A stretch of DNA of 13,234 bases from Pseudomonadota bacterium. Lineage in GTDB: Bacteria > Pseudomonadota > Gammaproteobacteria > Burkholderiales > SG8-39. Made by a program: the position numbers and the translations under genes. The DNA lies in the NCBI GenBank assembly GCA_021825225.1, contig JAKAIH010000018.1, forward strand, positions 1-13,234, read 5' to 3'. Positions 6,230 to 13,234 of this stretch are shown here, one piece after another. Every line of letters begins with the position of its first letter. Position 1 is the first letter of the stretch. The notes below the pieces were generated by a model. It had not been told where the DNA came from and ran no database searches. It was given only the letters and a program-made list of their open reading frames with translations.

Positions 6230-7513
6230 CTAAGAATTCTCTCGGGCAGCGATTACATCCGCCACTGTATGAAAGGACCCAAACACTATAATTCTATCAT
6301 TTTCAGCCGCGGCACTGCAGGCGGCGGCGTAGGCTCGCGCCGGATTTTCGAACTCGCGCACCCGGTCGACGCCCGCCTGCCGCAGTGCCTGCGCCAGCTC
6401 GGATGCCTGCGCTCCGCGCGGCGGCGGCAGGGTGCAGGCGTACCAGCGGTCGATGTGCCGCACCAGCAGTTTCACCACGCCGGCGATATCCTTGTCGCGG
6501 AGCATGCCGAACACCGCGGCTGTGCCAGAACAAGGGCCAAGATCAGCCAGATTTTGCGCGAGCACCGCGGCTGCTTGAGGGTTGTGCCCCACGTCGAGCA
6601 CCAGCGTCGGTCGTCCCGGCAGCAGCTGAAAGCGCCCGCCCAGCCGAACGCCCGTTAATCCCCGTCGCAACGCGTCCGCGGACACCGGCAGGCGTTCATT
6701 CTGCGTGTCCAATGCCGCCAGCACCGCACTCGCATTTTGCAGTTGGATCGCGCCTTGCAGCGCAGGCTCGGGCAAACCGGAACGCCGGCCAGCCGGGCCC
6801 CAGAAAGACCAGTGACCCCGCTCTCTCGCGTAGCCGAAGTCCCGGCCGATGCACAGCAGCTTCGCACCCGTTGACTGCGCATGCGCGAGCACCGATGCAG
6901 GCGGTTCAGGATCGGCAATCACCGCCGGCCTCCCGGCGCGGAAAATGCCGGCCTTTTCATAGCCGATTGCCTCGCGCGTATTGCCGAGGTAATCCATGTG
7001 GTCCAGGCCGACGCTGGTGACAATGGCGCAATCCGCGTCAAATACATTGACCGCGTCGAGCCGCCCGCCCATGCCGACTTCGAGCACCAGCACATCGACT
7101 GCGCTGCGCAGAAACAGATCCACCGCGGCCAGGGTGCCGAACTCGAAGTAGGTCAGCCGGGTGTTGTCGCCCGATTCCGTCCTGGCCGCCTCCACCCGCG
7201 CGAAAGACGCAACCAGCGCGGCGGCGTCGGCCTCCAGTCCGCCGATGCGCACGCGCTCGTTGTAGCGCAACAGATGCGGCGAAGTATAGAGGCCGACGCG
7301 ATAGCCGGCTGCCGTGAGAATGGCTTCCAGCATGGCGCAGGTCGAGCCCTTGCCATTGGTGCCTGCGACGGTGATTACCGGCACTGCGGGCGCGAGGCCC
7401 ATTGCATCGCGCACGCGGCCGACGCGGTCCAGCCCGAGCGCAATGGTCTGCGGATGCTGCTGCTCGATATAGGCGAGCCAGCCGGCCAGTTCCTCGGGGC
7501 GTTTATTGCTCAC
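6230..7513 (-). CDS. folC: Bifunctional folylpolyglutamate synthase/dihydrofolate synthase
   Basis: FolC adds glutamate to dihydropteroate to make dihydrofolate and then extends the polyglutamate tail of folates, using ATP in the cytosol. The 427-residue protein has the Mur-ligase-like fold: P-loop GTNGKGS at residues 51-57, then YTSPHLLRYNERVRI, the LEVGMGGRLDAVN metal/ATP block, a carbamylated-lysine region around GYEKAGIF, and LDVGHNPQAA opening the C-terminal domain. I choose GTG at 7513, giving MSNKRPEELAGWLAYIEQ, which matches the usual start. The frame is open to a TTG at 7600, which would add 29 residues with no family resemblance. The Shine-Dalgarno sequence is poor. It follows accD by 99 nt, the standard accD-folC order. 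Confidence 0.95.
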   Translation of the reverse strand: MSNKRPEELAGWLAYIEQQHPQTIALGLDRVGRVRDAMGLAPAVPVITVAGTNGKGSTCAMLEAILTAAGYRVGLYTSPHLLRYNERVRIGGLEADAAALVASFARVEAARTESGDNTRLTYFEFGTLAAVDLFLRSAVDVLVLEVGMGGRLDAVNVFDADCAIVTSVGLDHMDYLGNTREAIGYEKAGIFRAGRPAVIADPEPPASVLAHAQSTGAKLLCIGRDFGYARERGHWSFWGPAGRRSGLPEPALQGAIQLQNASAVLAALDTQNERLPVSADALRRGLTGVRLGGRFQLLPGRPTLVLDVGHNPQAAAVLAQNLADLGPCSGTAAVFGMLRDKDIAGVVKLLVRHIDRWYACTLPPPRGAQASELAQALRQAGVDRVREFENPARAYAAACSAAAENDRIIVFGSFHTVADVIAARENS

Positions 7514-7612
7514 GGTTGATCGGATTCGGACAGGGCGCGAAGGTCGCGGAGAAGGCAGAACGCCACGGCCCGCGTATTCTTCTGCCGTGAATTCCCTCAA
7601 TGACGCTGCGGT

Positions 7613-8482
7613 CTAGGCATTCTCCGGCGCGATGCGCAGCAGCAGCGTTATCAGCTGCGCCAGCCGGTCGCGCATCTGGCGCCGGTCCACGATCATGTCG
7701 ATCGCACCCTTTTCCAGCAGGAACTCCGCGCGCTGGAACCCTTCGGGCAGTTTTTCGCGCACGGTCTGCTCGATCACGCGCGGCCCGGCGAATCCGATCA
7801 GCGCCTTGGGCTCGGCGACGATCACATCGCCGAGCATGGCGAAGCTCGCCGATACGCCGCCCATGGTGGGATCGGTAAGCACGGAAATGAAAGGCAGCCT
7901 GCGTGCCGCGAGCTGGGTCAATACCGCCGTGGTCTTGGCCATCTGCATCAGCGACAACAAGCCCTCCTGCATGCGCGCCCCGCCGGTGGCGGCGAAGCAG
8001 ACGAAGGGCAGGTTCTGCTCCAGACACACCTGCACGCCGCGCACGAAGCGCTCGCCCACTACCGATCCCATCGAGCCGCCCATGAATTCGAACTCGAACA
8101 CGGCCGCCACCAGCGGGATATTCTTGATTGCGCCCTGCATCACCACCAAGGCGTCGGTTTCCCCGGTCTGCCGCTGCGCATCCGCGAGGCGGTCGACATA
8201 GCGCTTGCTGTCCTTGAATTTGAGGCTGTCCACCGGCAGCACCTCGGCGCCGATCTCGAACCGCCCCTCGGGGTCGAGCAGCATGTCGATGCGCGCGCGC
8301 GCGGAAAGGCGATTGTGGTAGCCGCACTTGGGACAGACGTTGAGATTCTTTTCGAGGTCGGTGGCATACAGCACCGCGTCGCAGGATTCGCACTTGATCC
8401 ACAGCCCTTCGGGCACGGCCCGTTTGCTCGGGCCGATCGAGCGCTTCATCTTGGGCGGCAGCAGCTTCTGCAACCAGCTCAT
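7613..8482 (-). CDS. accD: Acetyl-CoA carboxylase carboxyltransferase subunit beta
   Basis: AccD, with AccA, forms the carboxyltransferase that moves CO2 from biotin to acetyl-CoA, giving malonyl-CoA for fatty acid synthesis. The 289-residue protein has the N-terminal zinc ribbon (C31, C34, C50, C53: CESC and CPKC) and a crotonase-like carboxyltransferase core with [44 protein letters not shown] and [11 protein letters not shown]. The frame is open far upstream, but [10 protein letters not shown] is the classic AccD N-terminus and its ATG overlaps the trpA stop by 4 nt (8479-8482), implying translational coupling. The trpA-accD-folC order is widespread in beta- and some gammaproteobacteria. 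Confidence 0.97.
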   Translation of the reverse strand: MSWLQKLLPPKMKRSIGPSKRAVPEGLWIKCESCDAVLYATDLEKNLNVCPKCGYHNRLSARARIDMLLDPEGRFEIGAEVLPVDSLKFKDSKRYVDRLADAQRQTGETDALVVMQGAIKNIPLVAAVFEFEFMGGSMGSVVGERFVRGVQVCLEQNLPFVCFAATGGARMQEGLLSLMQMAKTTAVLTQLAARRLPFISVLTDPTMGGVSASFAMLGDVIVAEPKALIGFAGPRVIEQTVREKLPEGFQRAEFLLEKGAIDMIVDRRQMRDRLAQLITLLLRIAPENA

Positions 8483-9279
8483 TTTGCATCCAGCGCTGCG
8501 CGTATACCCTGCATGAACCTGCCCGCGTACTGCACCTGCTCCCCCGCCGGCGCGGCTTCCATCTGCTGGATAATGGCGCTGCCGATGACCACCGCATCGG
8601 CAATCTGCGCCACCGCCCTGGCCGTGGCCGCGTCGCGGATGCCGAAGCCCACGCCCACCGGTAGCCTGCTTTCGCGGCGGATGTGCGGAATTTTCTCGGC
8701 CACTTCGGCGAGATCGAGGTGGCCGGCCCCGGTGACGCCTTTGAGCGAAACGTAATAGAGATACCCGCTGGCGAGCTTGGCCACCTGCGCGATGCGCGCA
8801 TCGCTGGAAGTCGGCGCCAGCAGAAAAATCAAGTCCATGCCGTGGCTGCGCACCAGGGCGGCGAAGGATTCGCACTCCTCCGGCGGATAGTCGACCACCA
8901 GCGCTCCGTCGACGCCCGCCCGCTGTGCCTCTTCGACGAAGCGCGCGGTTCCCATCGCCTCGATCGGGTTGGCATAACCCATCAGCACCACCGGCGTCGC
9001 CTGGTTGGTTACGCGAAACTCGCGCACGAAAGCGAGCACCCGGTCCAGCCCCACTCCATGGCGCAACGCACGGTCGCTGGCGCGCTGGATCACCGGCCCG
9101 TCGGCCATGGGGTCGGAGAACGGGACGCCGAGCTCGATCACGTCCGCGCCGGCCTCAACCAGCGCATGCATCAGCGCTACCGTAATGCCGGGCTCCGGAT
9201 CGCCGGCGGTGACGAAGGGAATCAGCGCCGTGCGCCCGCTCTTGGCAAGTTGCTCGAATGTGGCCTGGATGCGTGACAT
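8479..9279 (-). CDS. trpA: Tryptophan synthase alpha subunit
   Basis: TrpA cleaves indole-3-glycerol phosphate to indole and glyceraldehyde 3-phosphate and channels the indole to TrpB in the alpha2-beta2 complex. The 266-residue TIM barrel has both catalytic acids at the canonical numbers: E49 ([11 protein letters not shown]) and D60 ([10 protein letters not shown]). The glycine-rich phosphate site is seen in SLKGVTGAG and VGVGFGIRD. The ATG at 9279 gives the usual [11 protein letters not shown] start; the frame is open beyond it but overlaps the methyltransferase. It begins 7 nt after the methyltransferase stop, without a strong Shine-Dalgarno sequence, so it probably relies on coupling. It is separated from trpB by that methyltransferase. 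Confidence 0.97.
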   Translation of the reverse strand: MSRIQATFEQLAKSGRTALIPFVTAGDPEPGITVALMHALVEAGADVIELGVPFSDPMADGPVIQRASDRALRHGVGLDRVLAFVREFRVTNQATPVVLMGYANPIEAMGTARFVEEAQRAGVDGALVVDYPPEECESFAALVRSHGMDLIFLLAPTSSDARIAQVAKLASGYLYYVSLKGVTGAGHLDLAEVAEKIPHIRRESRLPVGVGFGIRDAATARAVAQIADAVVIGSAIIQQMEAAPAGEQVQYAGRFMQGIRAALDAK

Positions 9280-9286
9280 TGGGATT

Positions 9287-10084
9287 TCACAGTTCGGAAA
9301 AAAGGTCTGCCACGTTTTCGTTTCCGCCGTGCTTGCCATTGACACTCTGGGCAATGCGTTTTTCAACGATGGCATAATAATCGGGATTGAGTTCGAAGCC
9401 GATGAAGCGCCGCCCGTGCCGAAGGGCAGCCTCGGCGGACGTGCCGCTGCCCATGAAGGGATCGAGCACGGTGCCGCCCGCGGGGCAGCTCGCCAGCACC
9501 ATGCGCTCGACGATTTCCAGCGGCTTTTGCGTAGGATGGTCCTCGCGCTCGGCGTGCTGGCGGTGCAGGCGCGAAACGCTCCAAACGTCCTTCGGGTTGT
9601 AGCCGACTTCCAGCCACTTCGCGCCGACGAAAATGGAGCGCGTACGCGCCTTCTTGGTCTCGGCGTCGTAGGGAATGCGCACGGCATCGATATCGAAGTA
9701 GTAGTCGCGCGACTTGACGAAGAAACCGATGTTGTCGTGCACCGAGGAGAATTTGCGCGTGCTTCCGCCCATGCTGGGGACCCTGCGGTCCCAGATGATT
9801 TCGTTCACCATGGCGAGCCGGGTCTTGATGTAGCTGAAGACTTCCGGGCTATGCTGCCAGGTGAGAAACACGTACAGACTGCCGTTCGCCTTCAGCTTGG
9901 GCAGCACCGCTTCGATCCAGCGCCGGCTCCAAGCAAGGTATTCCTGCGCGTCGAGGCGATCGGAATCGTTGCCGTAGTCCTTGCCCAGGCCATAGGGCGG
10001 ATCGGCAATGACCAGGTCGACGGAAGCATCGGCGACGCGGCCGATTCCGCTCAGGGCATCCTCGTTGTAGAGCAAGGCGCTCAT
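9287..10084 (-). CDS. Solitary site-specific DNA methyltransferase (N6-adenine/N4-cytosine type) within the trp operon
   Basis: A 265-residue SAM-dependent DNA methyltransferase of the amino-methylating class. The catalytic motif DPPYG (residues 28-32) comes first, and the SAM-binding motif [15 protein letters not shown] (from D208) comes near the C-terminus, after HPTQKPLEI. This order is that of beta-class enzymes such as CcrM. The central region (about 95-180) should contain target recognition. No restriction endonuclease gene is nearby, so it is an orphan enzyme. The ATG at 10084 (MSALLYNED) begins the conserved fold; the gap to trpB is 11 nt and to trpA 7 nt. From memory, Ralstonia and Burkholderia carry a methyltransferase in this same trpB-trpA position, associated with GTWWAC methylation. 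Orthology and specificity are inferred, not shown. Confidence 0.9.
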   Translation of the reverse strand: MSALLYNEDALSGIGRVADASVDLVIADPPYGLGKDYGNDSDRLDAQEYLAWSRRWIEAVLPKLKANGSLYVFLTWQHSPEVFSYIKTRLAMVNEIIWDRRVPSMGGSTRKFSSVHDNIGFFVKSRDYYFDIDAVRIPYDAETKKARTRSIFVGAKWLEVGYNPKDVWSVSRLHRQHAEREDHPTQKPLEIVERMVLASCPAGGTVLDPFMGSGTSAEAALRHGRRFIGFELNPDYYAIVEKRIAQSVNGKHGGNENVADLFSEL

Positions 10085-10095
10085 CGGCAATCGAA

Positions 10096-11295
10096 TCAGA
10101 ACCGGATACCGGATTTCTCGGCAACCGTATGCATGTCCTTGTCGCCGCGTCCGGAAAGATTCACCAGCAGTATCCTGTCCTTCGGCATGGCCGGGGCGAT
10201 TTTCGCCGCATGCGCCAGCGCGTGGCTGGATTCCAGCGCAGGGATGATGCCCTCGTAATGGCACAAATCGTGAAATGCCTTGAGCGCTTCGTCGTCCGTA
10301 ACAGTTACGTACTCGGCACGTCCGCTGTCCTTCAGCCAGGCGTGCTCCGGTCCGACCCCGGGGTAGTCCAGACCCGCGGAAATCGAATGCGTTTCGATGA
10401 TCTGGCCATACTCATCCTGCAACAGATAGGTGCGGTTGCCATGCAGCACGCCGGGACGGCCTGCGGTCAGAGAGGCGGCGTGCTTGCCGCTGGCAAGGCC
10501 GAGGCCCGCTGCCTCCACGCCGATCAGGCGCACGCCATCGACGCTGATATAGGGATAAAAGATGCCCATCGCATTGGAGCCGCCGCCGACACAGGCGATG
10601 ACCGCATCGGGCTGGCGCCCGGTGAGCTCGGGCATCTGCTGCATGCATTCCTCGCCGATCACCGATTGGAAATCGCGCACCATCATCGGGTATGGGTGCG
10701 GTCCGGCGACGGTGCCGATGATGTAATAGGTATTGTGAATATTGGTGACCCAGTCGCGCATGGCTTCGTTCAACGCATCCTTCAGCGTCTTCGAACCGGA
10801 TTCGACCGGAACCACGCTGGCACCGAGGATTTTCATGCGGTGGACGTTCGCCGCCTGCCGCCGGACGTCCTCCGAGCCCATGTACACCACGCATTCCAGC
10901 CCATAGCGGGCCGCCACGGTGGCCGTAGCCACCCCATGCATGCCGGCTCCGGTCTCGGCGATGATGCGCGGCTTGCCCATGCGCCGCGCAAGCATGGCTT
11001 GCCCCAGGGTATTGTTGATTTTGTGGGCGCCGGTATGGTTGAGATCCTCGCGCTTGAGGTAGATCTGCGCCCCGCCGAGCAAGCCCGACCAGCGCTTGCA
11101 GTGATAGACCGGACTCGGCCGGCCGACGTAATGCTTGAGGTCGTAGCGGAACTCGGCGATGAATTCGGGATCGCTGCGATATTTTTCGTAGGCGATCCTG
11201 AGTTCGTCCAGCGCCTGGATCAGGGTCTCGGCGACGAAGACGCCGCCGTAGGGACCGAAGTGCCCATGGCTGTCTGGCAGATCATGCATTTTCAT
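10096..11295 (-). CDS. trpB: Tryptophan synthase beta subunit
   Basis: TrpB condenses indole with serine to give tryptophan, using PLP, as the beta subunit of the TrpAB complex. The 399-residue protein shows the N-terminal [15 protein letters not shown] signature, the Schiff-base lysine K92 in [24 protein letters not shown] with the catalytic Glu, the phosphate-binding loop [12 protein letters not shown], and the late SGRGDKD motif. The start at 11295 is supported by a strong GGGAG Shine-Dalgarno sequence (11306-11302) with 6-nt spacing; a second ATG two codons later is also possible. The chosen start overlaps the trpF stop by 14 nt. The length is close to the family norm. Confidence 0.98.
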   Translation of the reverse strand: MKMHDLPDSHGHFGPYGGVFVAETLIQALDELRIAYEKYRSDPEFIAEFRYDLKHYVGRPSPVYHCKRWSGLLGGAQIYLKREDLNHTGAHKINNTLGQAMLARRMGKPRIIAETGAGMHGVATATVAARYGLECVVYMGSEDVRRQAANVHRMKILGASVVPVESGSKTLKDALNEAMRDWVTNIHNTYYIIGTVAGPHPYPMMVRDFQSVIGEECMQQMPELTGRQPDAVIACVGGGSNAMGIFYPYISVDGVRLIGVEAAGLGLASGKHAASLTAGRPGVLHGNRTYLLQDEYGQIIETHSISAGLDYPGVGPEHAWLKDSGRAEYVTVTDDEALKAFHDLCHYEGIIPALESSHALAHAAKIAPAMPKDRILLVNLSGRGDKDMHTVAEKSGIRF

Positions 11296-11905
11296 TCTTA
11301 ACTCCCGCTATGAAGGCCGCGATTTTCGCGGCGTCCTTGATGCCTTTGGTCGATTCCACCCCGCTGGACACGTCCACCGCCCAGGGCCTGACCTGGCGCA
11401 CTGCCGCCCCCACGTTTTCCGGCGTAAGCCCGCCCGAGAGTATGACGGGCTTGGGGAGTCCCTGCGGTATCAAATTCCAGTCGAAAGACGCGCCGGTGCC
11501 GCCGTAAAGCCGGTCGTGGTACGCGTCCAGCAACCAGCCCTGGGCCGCGCTATAGGCCGAGAGATATTGTACCAAATCGGCATCGGCCCTGACCCGCGCT
11601 GCCTTGATGTAGGGCAGGTCGAATCCGTTGCAGAACTCGGGTGATTCATCACCATGGAATTGCAGCAGGTTGAGCGAACAGCGACGCAAGACCGACTCGA
11701 CTTCGCTGCGCACGGGGTCGACGAACAAGCCAACTACGGTCACAAAAGGCGGAATCGCGGCGATAATCGCTCGCGCCTGATCCAGACCGACATAGCGCGG
11801 ACTGGGTGCGTAGAACACCAGACCGATGGCGTCGACGCCCAGCTGTACGGCGGCACGCGCATCCTCTATCCGCGTTAGGCCGCAGATCTTGATGCGTGTC
11901 CTCAT
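11282..11905 (-). CDS. trpF: Phosphoribosylanthranilate isomerase
   Basis: TrpF isomerises N-(5-phosphoribosyl)anthranilate to the 1-deoxyribulose form, the third step of the tryptophan branch. The 207-residue TIM barrel has the catalytic pair C8 (KICGLT) and D127 (LLDAYHD), at the expected places. [11 protein letters not shown], the glycine-rich GGTGASFDW and the phosphate-binding [10 protein letters not shown] and DVSSGVES motifs complete the family pattern. It is a free-standing trpF, not fused to trpC as in enterics. The ATG at 11905 overlaps the truA stop by 4 nt (ATGA). It is followed directly by trpB. The rest of the pathway (trpE, G, D, C) is not in this window. Confidence 0.97.
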   Translation of the reverse strand: MRTRIKICGLTRIEDARAAVQLGVDAIGLVFYAPSPRYVGLDQARAIIAAIPPFVTVVGLFVDPVRSEVESVLRRCSLNLLQFHGDESPEFCNGFDLPYIKAARVRADADLVQYLSAYSAAQGWLLDAYHDRLYGGTGASFDWNLIPQGLPKPVILSGGLTPENVGAAVRQVRPWAVDVSSGVESTKGIKDAAKIAAFIAGVKNENA

Positions 11906-12699
11906 GCCGTCACCTGTTCCGGAAAAACGAGCCGGCCGGATGCGAAAGCGGGCAAGCCCCAGCCGGGAGCGTATTCTACGCCTGCAAGATACAGCCCATC
12001 GGGGGCGAAAGTCGGCGCCGCCTGACGGCGATCACGGCCCTTGATTACCTCGGCCAGCCAGCCCGGCGGATACTTCCCCTTGCCGACATAGACCAGACAG
12101 CCGACGATGTTGCGTACCATGTGATGCAGGAAGCCGTTGGCACCGCATTCAAAACACAGTAGGGGACCGCGTTGCTCCAGTGTGCAGGAACGCAAGGCGC
12201 GCACCGGACTCTTCGCTTGGCACTCGCTCGAGCGAAACGCGCTGAAATCGTGTTCTCCCACCAGATAAGCCATTGCCGCGCGCATCGCTTCCGCATCGAG
12301 CGGCAGATGGAACCAGCCGACGCGGCCGTGGTGCAAGGCCGGGCGCACCGGGTGGTTGTAAAGGACATAGCGATAGCTGCGCGAAATGGCCGAGTAGCGC
12401 GCATGAAAATCCGCGGTCACGGGGGCCGCCCATTGCACCGCGACCGCTGGAGCGAGCAGTGTATTGACGCCGCGCACCCAGGCCGATTCGGGGCGCGCTG
12501 CGGCAGTCTCGAAATGCGCCACTTGTGCCAAGGCATGCACGCCGGTGTCGGTCCGTCCCGCCGCCGCCAGGCGCACCGGCTCGCCGGCGATGGACGCAAG
12601 CGCGCGCTCCAGTTGGTCCTGGATCGTATCGCCTGACGGCTGCGACTGCCAGCCGTGAAAATTGCTGCCGTCGTACTCTATGCCGATTGCGATTTTCAT
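11902..12699 (-). CDS. truA: tRNA pseudouridine(38-40) synthase
   Basis: TruA converts uridines 38-40 in the anticodon stem-loop of many tRNAs to pseudouridine. The 265-residue protein has the N-terminal [16 protein letters not shown] motif, the catalytic aspartate D51 in [13 protein letters not shown], and later family blocks including [36 protein letters not shown] and [18 protein letters not shown]. The length matches the bacterial family. The ATG at 12699 gives the canonical start. It is the first gene of the long block: an intrinsic terminator lies just upstream and separates it from fimV. The fimV-truA-trpF order is typical of betaproteobacteria and pseudomonads. Confidence 0.97.
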   Translation of the reverse strand: MKIAIGIEYDGSNFHGWQSQPSGDTIQDQLERALASIAGEPVRLAAAGRTDTGVHALAQVAHFETAAARPESAWVRGVNTLLAPAVAVQWAAPVTADFHARYSAISRSYRYVLYNHPVRPALHHGRVGWFHLPLDAEAMRAAMAYLVGEHDFSAFRSSECQAKSPVRALRSCTLEQRGPLLCFECGANGFLHHMVRNIVGCLVYVGKGKYPPGWLAEVIKGRDRRQAAPTFAPDGLYLAGVEYAPGWGLPAFASGRLVFPEQVTA

Positions 12700-12746
12700 G
12701 ATTTCCGGATCGATCCGTGGCGCGGAAGATTTGCGCAGGCAGTCCT

Positions 12747-12775
12747 AAAAACAAAACCCCGGGACTAGCCCGGGG
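12747..12775 (-). terminator. Intrinsic terminator downstream of fimV
   Basis: On the minus strand CCCCGGG (12775-12769) and CCCGGGG (12763-12757) form a perfect 7-bp GC stem with a 5-nt loop, followed by TTTTGTTTTT (12756-12747). It begins 21 nt after the fimV stop codon and ends 47 nt before the truA ATG. It should separate fimV from the truA-purF block. The truA promoter must therefore lie in the remaining 47 nt or overlap the terminator; I see no strong match there. Confidence 0.9.
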
Positions 12776-12796
12776 CTGGTTCGAAACTCTGCGGCC

Positions 12797-13234
12797 TCAG
12801 CCCAGTGCAACGAGCATGCTCTGCGCTTGCTCCTGCTGGGCCGCATCGCCTTCCTTCAGGACTTCGTTGAGCAGTTCGCGCGCCCCGTCCTTGTCGCCCA
12901 TCTCCTGGTAGGCCTTGGCCAGATCGAGCTTGGTCGCCACTTCCTGCCAGCGCGCATCCAGCGCTGGCGCCGCCTCGCCTGGCACGCCCAATTCCAGGCT
13001 GATCGAGGACAGGTCCAGCGGCGCCGCCGGCGCCTCTTCCTTCTGCGGTGGCAACTCCAGATTGAAATCGAAGTCGATGCCGCCACTACTTTCTGCGGCG
13101 GCCGTCGGTGCCTCCGCAGCGGCAGGTGCTGCAGCTTCGGCTGCGGCTGGCGCAGCTCCGCCCAAACCAGGCAGCTCGAAATCGAAATCGATGGACGAAA
13201 CCGCCTCGGCGCTGGCTTCGGCAGCCTTGACCTC
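12797..13234 (-). CDS. fimV: FimV-like pilus/peptidoglycan-associated protein, C-terminal end (truncated by window edge)
   Basis: Only the last 145 codons are visible; the frame is open to the right edge, so the start lies outside. The visible part is Ala/Glu/Pro-rich and acidic, then ends in a helical domain with LDLAKAYQEMGDKDGARELLNEVLKEG and QSMLVALG, the signature of the FimV C-terminal domain, a TPR-like module. FimV is a large inner-membrane protein with a periplasmic LysM domain and a cytosolic repeat region. It promotes polar assembly of type IV pili and type II secretion in Pseudomonas. A short IDFDF-E/N-L motif occurs at least twice in the acidic linker. The position before truA supports the identification. 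The N-terminal LysM and membrane segment cannot be seen here. Confidence 0.88.
   Translation of the reverse strand, partial: EVKAAEASAEAVSSIDFDFELPGLGGAAPAAAEAAAPAAAEAPTAAAESSGGIDFDFNLELPPQKEEAPAAPLDLSSISLELGVPGEAAPALDARWQEVATKLDLAKAYQEMGDKDGARELLNEVLKEGDAAQQEQAQSMLVALG

Noticed and set aside
7514..7612. Small gene or extended folC N-terminus in the accD-folC gap
   Set aside because: The frame is open to a TTG at 7600, but the 29 extra residues are Arg/Pro-rich and unlike FolC. No independent start with a good ribosome binding site exists.
9287..10084. Methyltransferase as part of a restriction-modification or phage-defence island
   Set aside because: The neighbours are tryptophan genes on both sides with operon-like spacing. 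No endonuclease, toxin, integrase, repeat or att site is visible.
9005..10258. Plus-strand open frame of 417 codons opposite trpA and the methyltransferase
   Set aside because: It runs across two well-supported minus-strand genes and their intergenic gap, with no recognisable domain; it is a composition artefact.
10129..11301. Long plus-strand open frame of 390 codons opposite trpB
   Set aside because: It lies antisense to a clear trpB with all catalytic motifs, and its translation shows no family motif. Long antisense frames are common in GC-rich genes.
11906..12796. trp attenuator or leader peptide upstream of trpF
   Set aside because: trpF overlaps truA by 4 nt, leaving no leader. The terminator at 12747-12775 has no upstream Trp-rich reading frame and sits directly after fimV.
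1..13234. CRISPR array, insertion sequence or integrated element
   Set aside because: I saw no regularly spaced repeats, transposase or integrase motifs, or abrupt composition change; all genes are core functions.

Overview
This window is a stretch of ordinary chromosome from a GC-rich proteobacterium, most likely a betaproteobacterium (my guess is a Nitrosomonadales- or Rhodocyclales-like lineage). The assignment rests on gene order: fimV, truA, trpF, trpB, a DNA methyltransferase, trpA, accD, folC, a DedD/SPOR gene, cvpA, purF and metZ in one run is, from memory, a betaproteobacterial arrangement. I see no insertion sequence, phage gene, CRISPR array, rRNA or tRNA.

Layout. From 114 to 2007, three genes run on the plus strand: an exported cyclophilin (ppiA), a cytosolic cyclophilin (ppiB), and the lipid A enzyme lpxH, which starts at TTG. 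Everything from 2038 to the right edge is on the minus strand. Reading leftwards from 13234 there is the 3' end of fimV and a clear intrinsic terminator, then a dense block truA-trpF-trpB-MTase-trpA-accD-folC-dedD-cvpA-purF. Most of its junctions are 4-14 nt overlaps or gaps under 12 nt; only accD-folC (99 nt) and folC-dedD (89 nt) are looser, and I see no terminator inside. After purF comes a 281-nt leader and then metZ, which converges on lpxH with a 30-nt gap.

The most interesting part is the metZ leader (3211-3491). A near-consensus sigma70 promoter (TTGACA, 17 nt, TAACGT) begins 3 nt after the purF stop codon. It is followed by RNA that matches the SAM-II riboswitch pattern: P1 stem, GAUUUG, CUUGC, P1 closing strand, an A-rich linker, and GCUAAAG forming a pseudoknot. 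Immediately after that is an intrinsic terminator whose inner arm (UUAGC) can instead pair with GCUAA of the aptamer core. This is a complete, mutually exclusive terminator/antiterminator switch in front of a methionine-synthesis gene. An extra 6-bp hairpin sits between P1 and the linker and is absent from the one SAM-II sequence I compared in detail.

Functionally the block joins tRNA modification (truA), the last steps of tryptophan synthesis (trpF, trpB, trpA), the carboxyltransferase subunit of acetyl-CoA carboxylase (accD), folate polyglutamylation (folC), a septal SPOR protein, and the first committed step of purine synthesis (purF with cvpA). Folate, purine and methionine/SAM metabolism are linked through one-carbon units. 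The solitary methyltransferase between trpB and trpA uses SAM and is probably an epigenetic housekeeping enzyme, not part of a restriction system.
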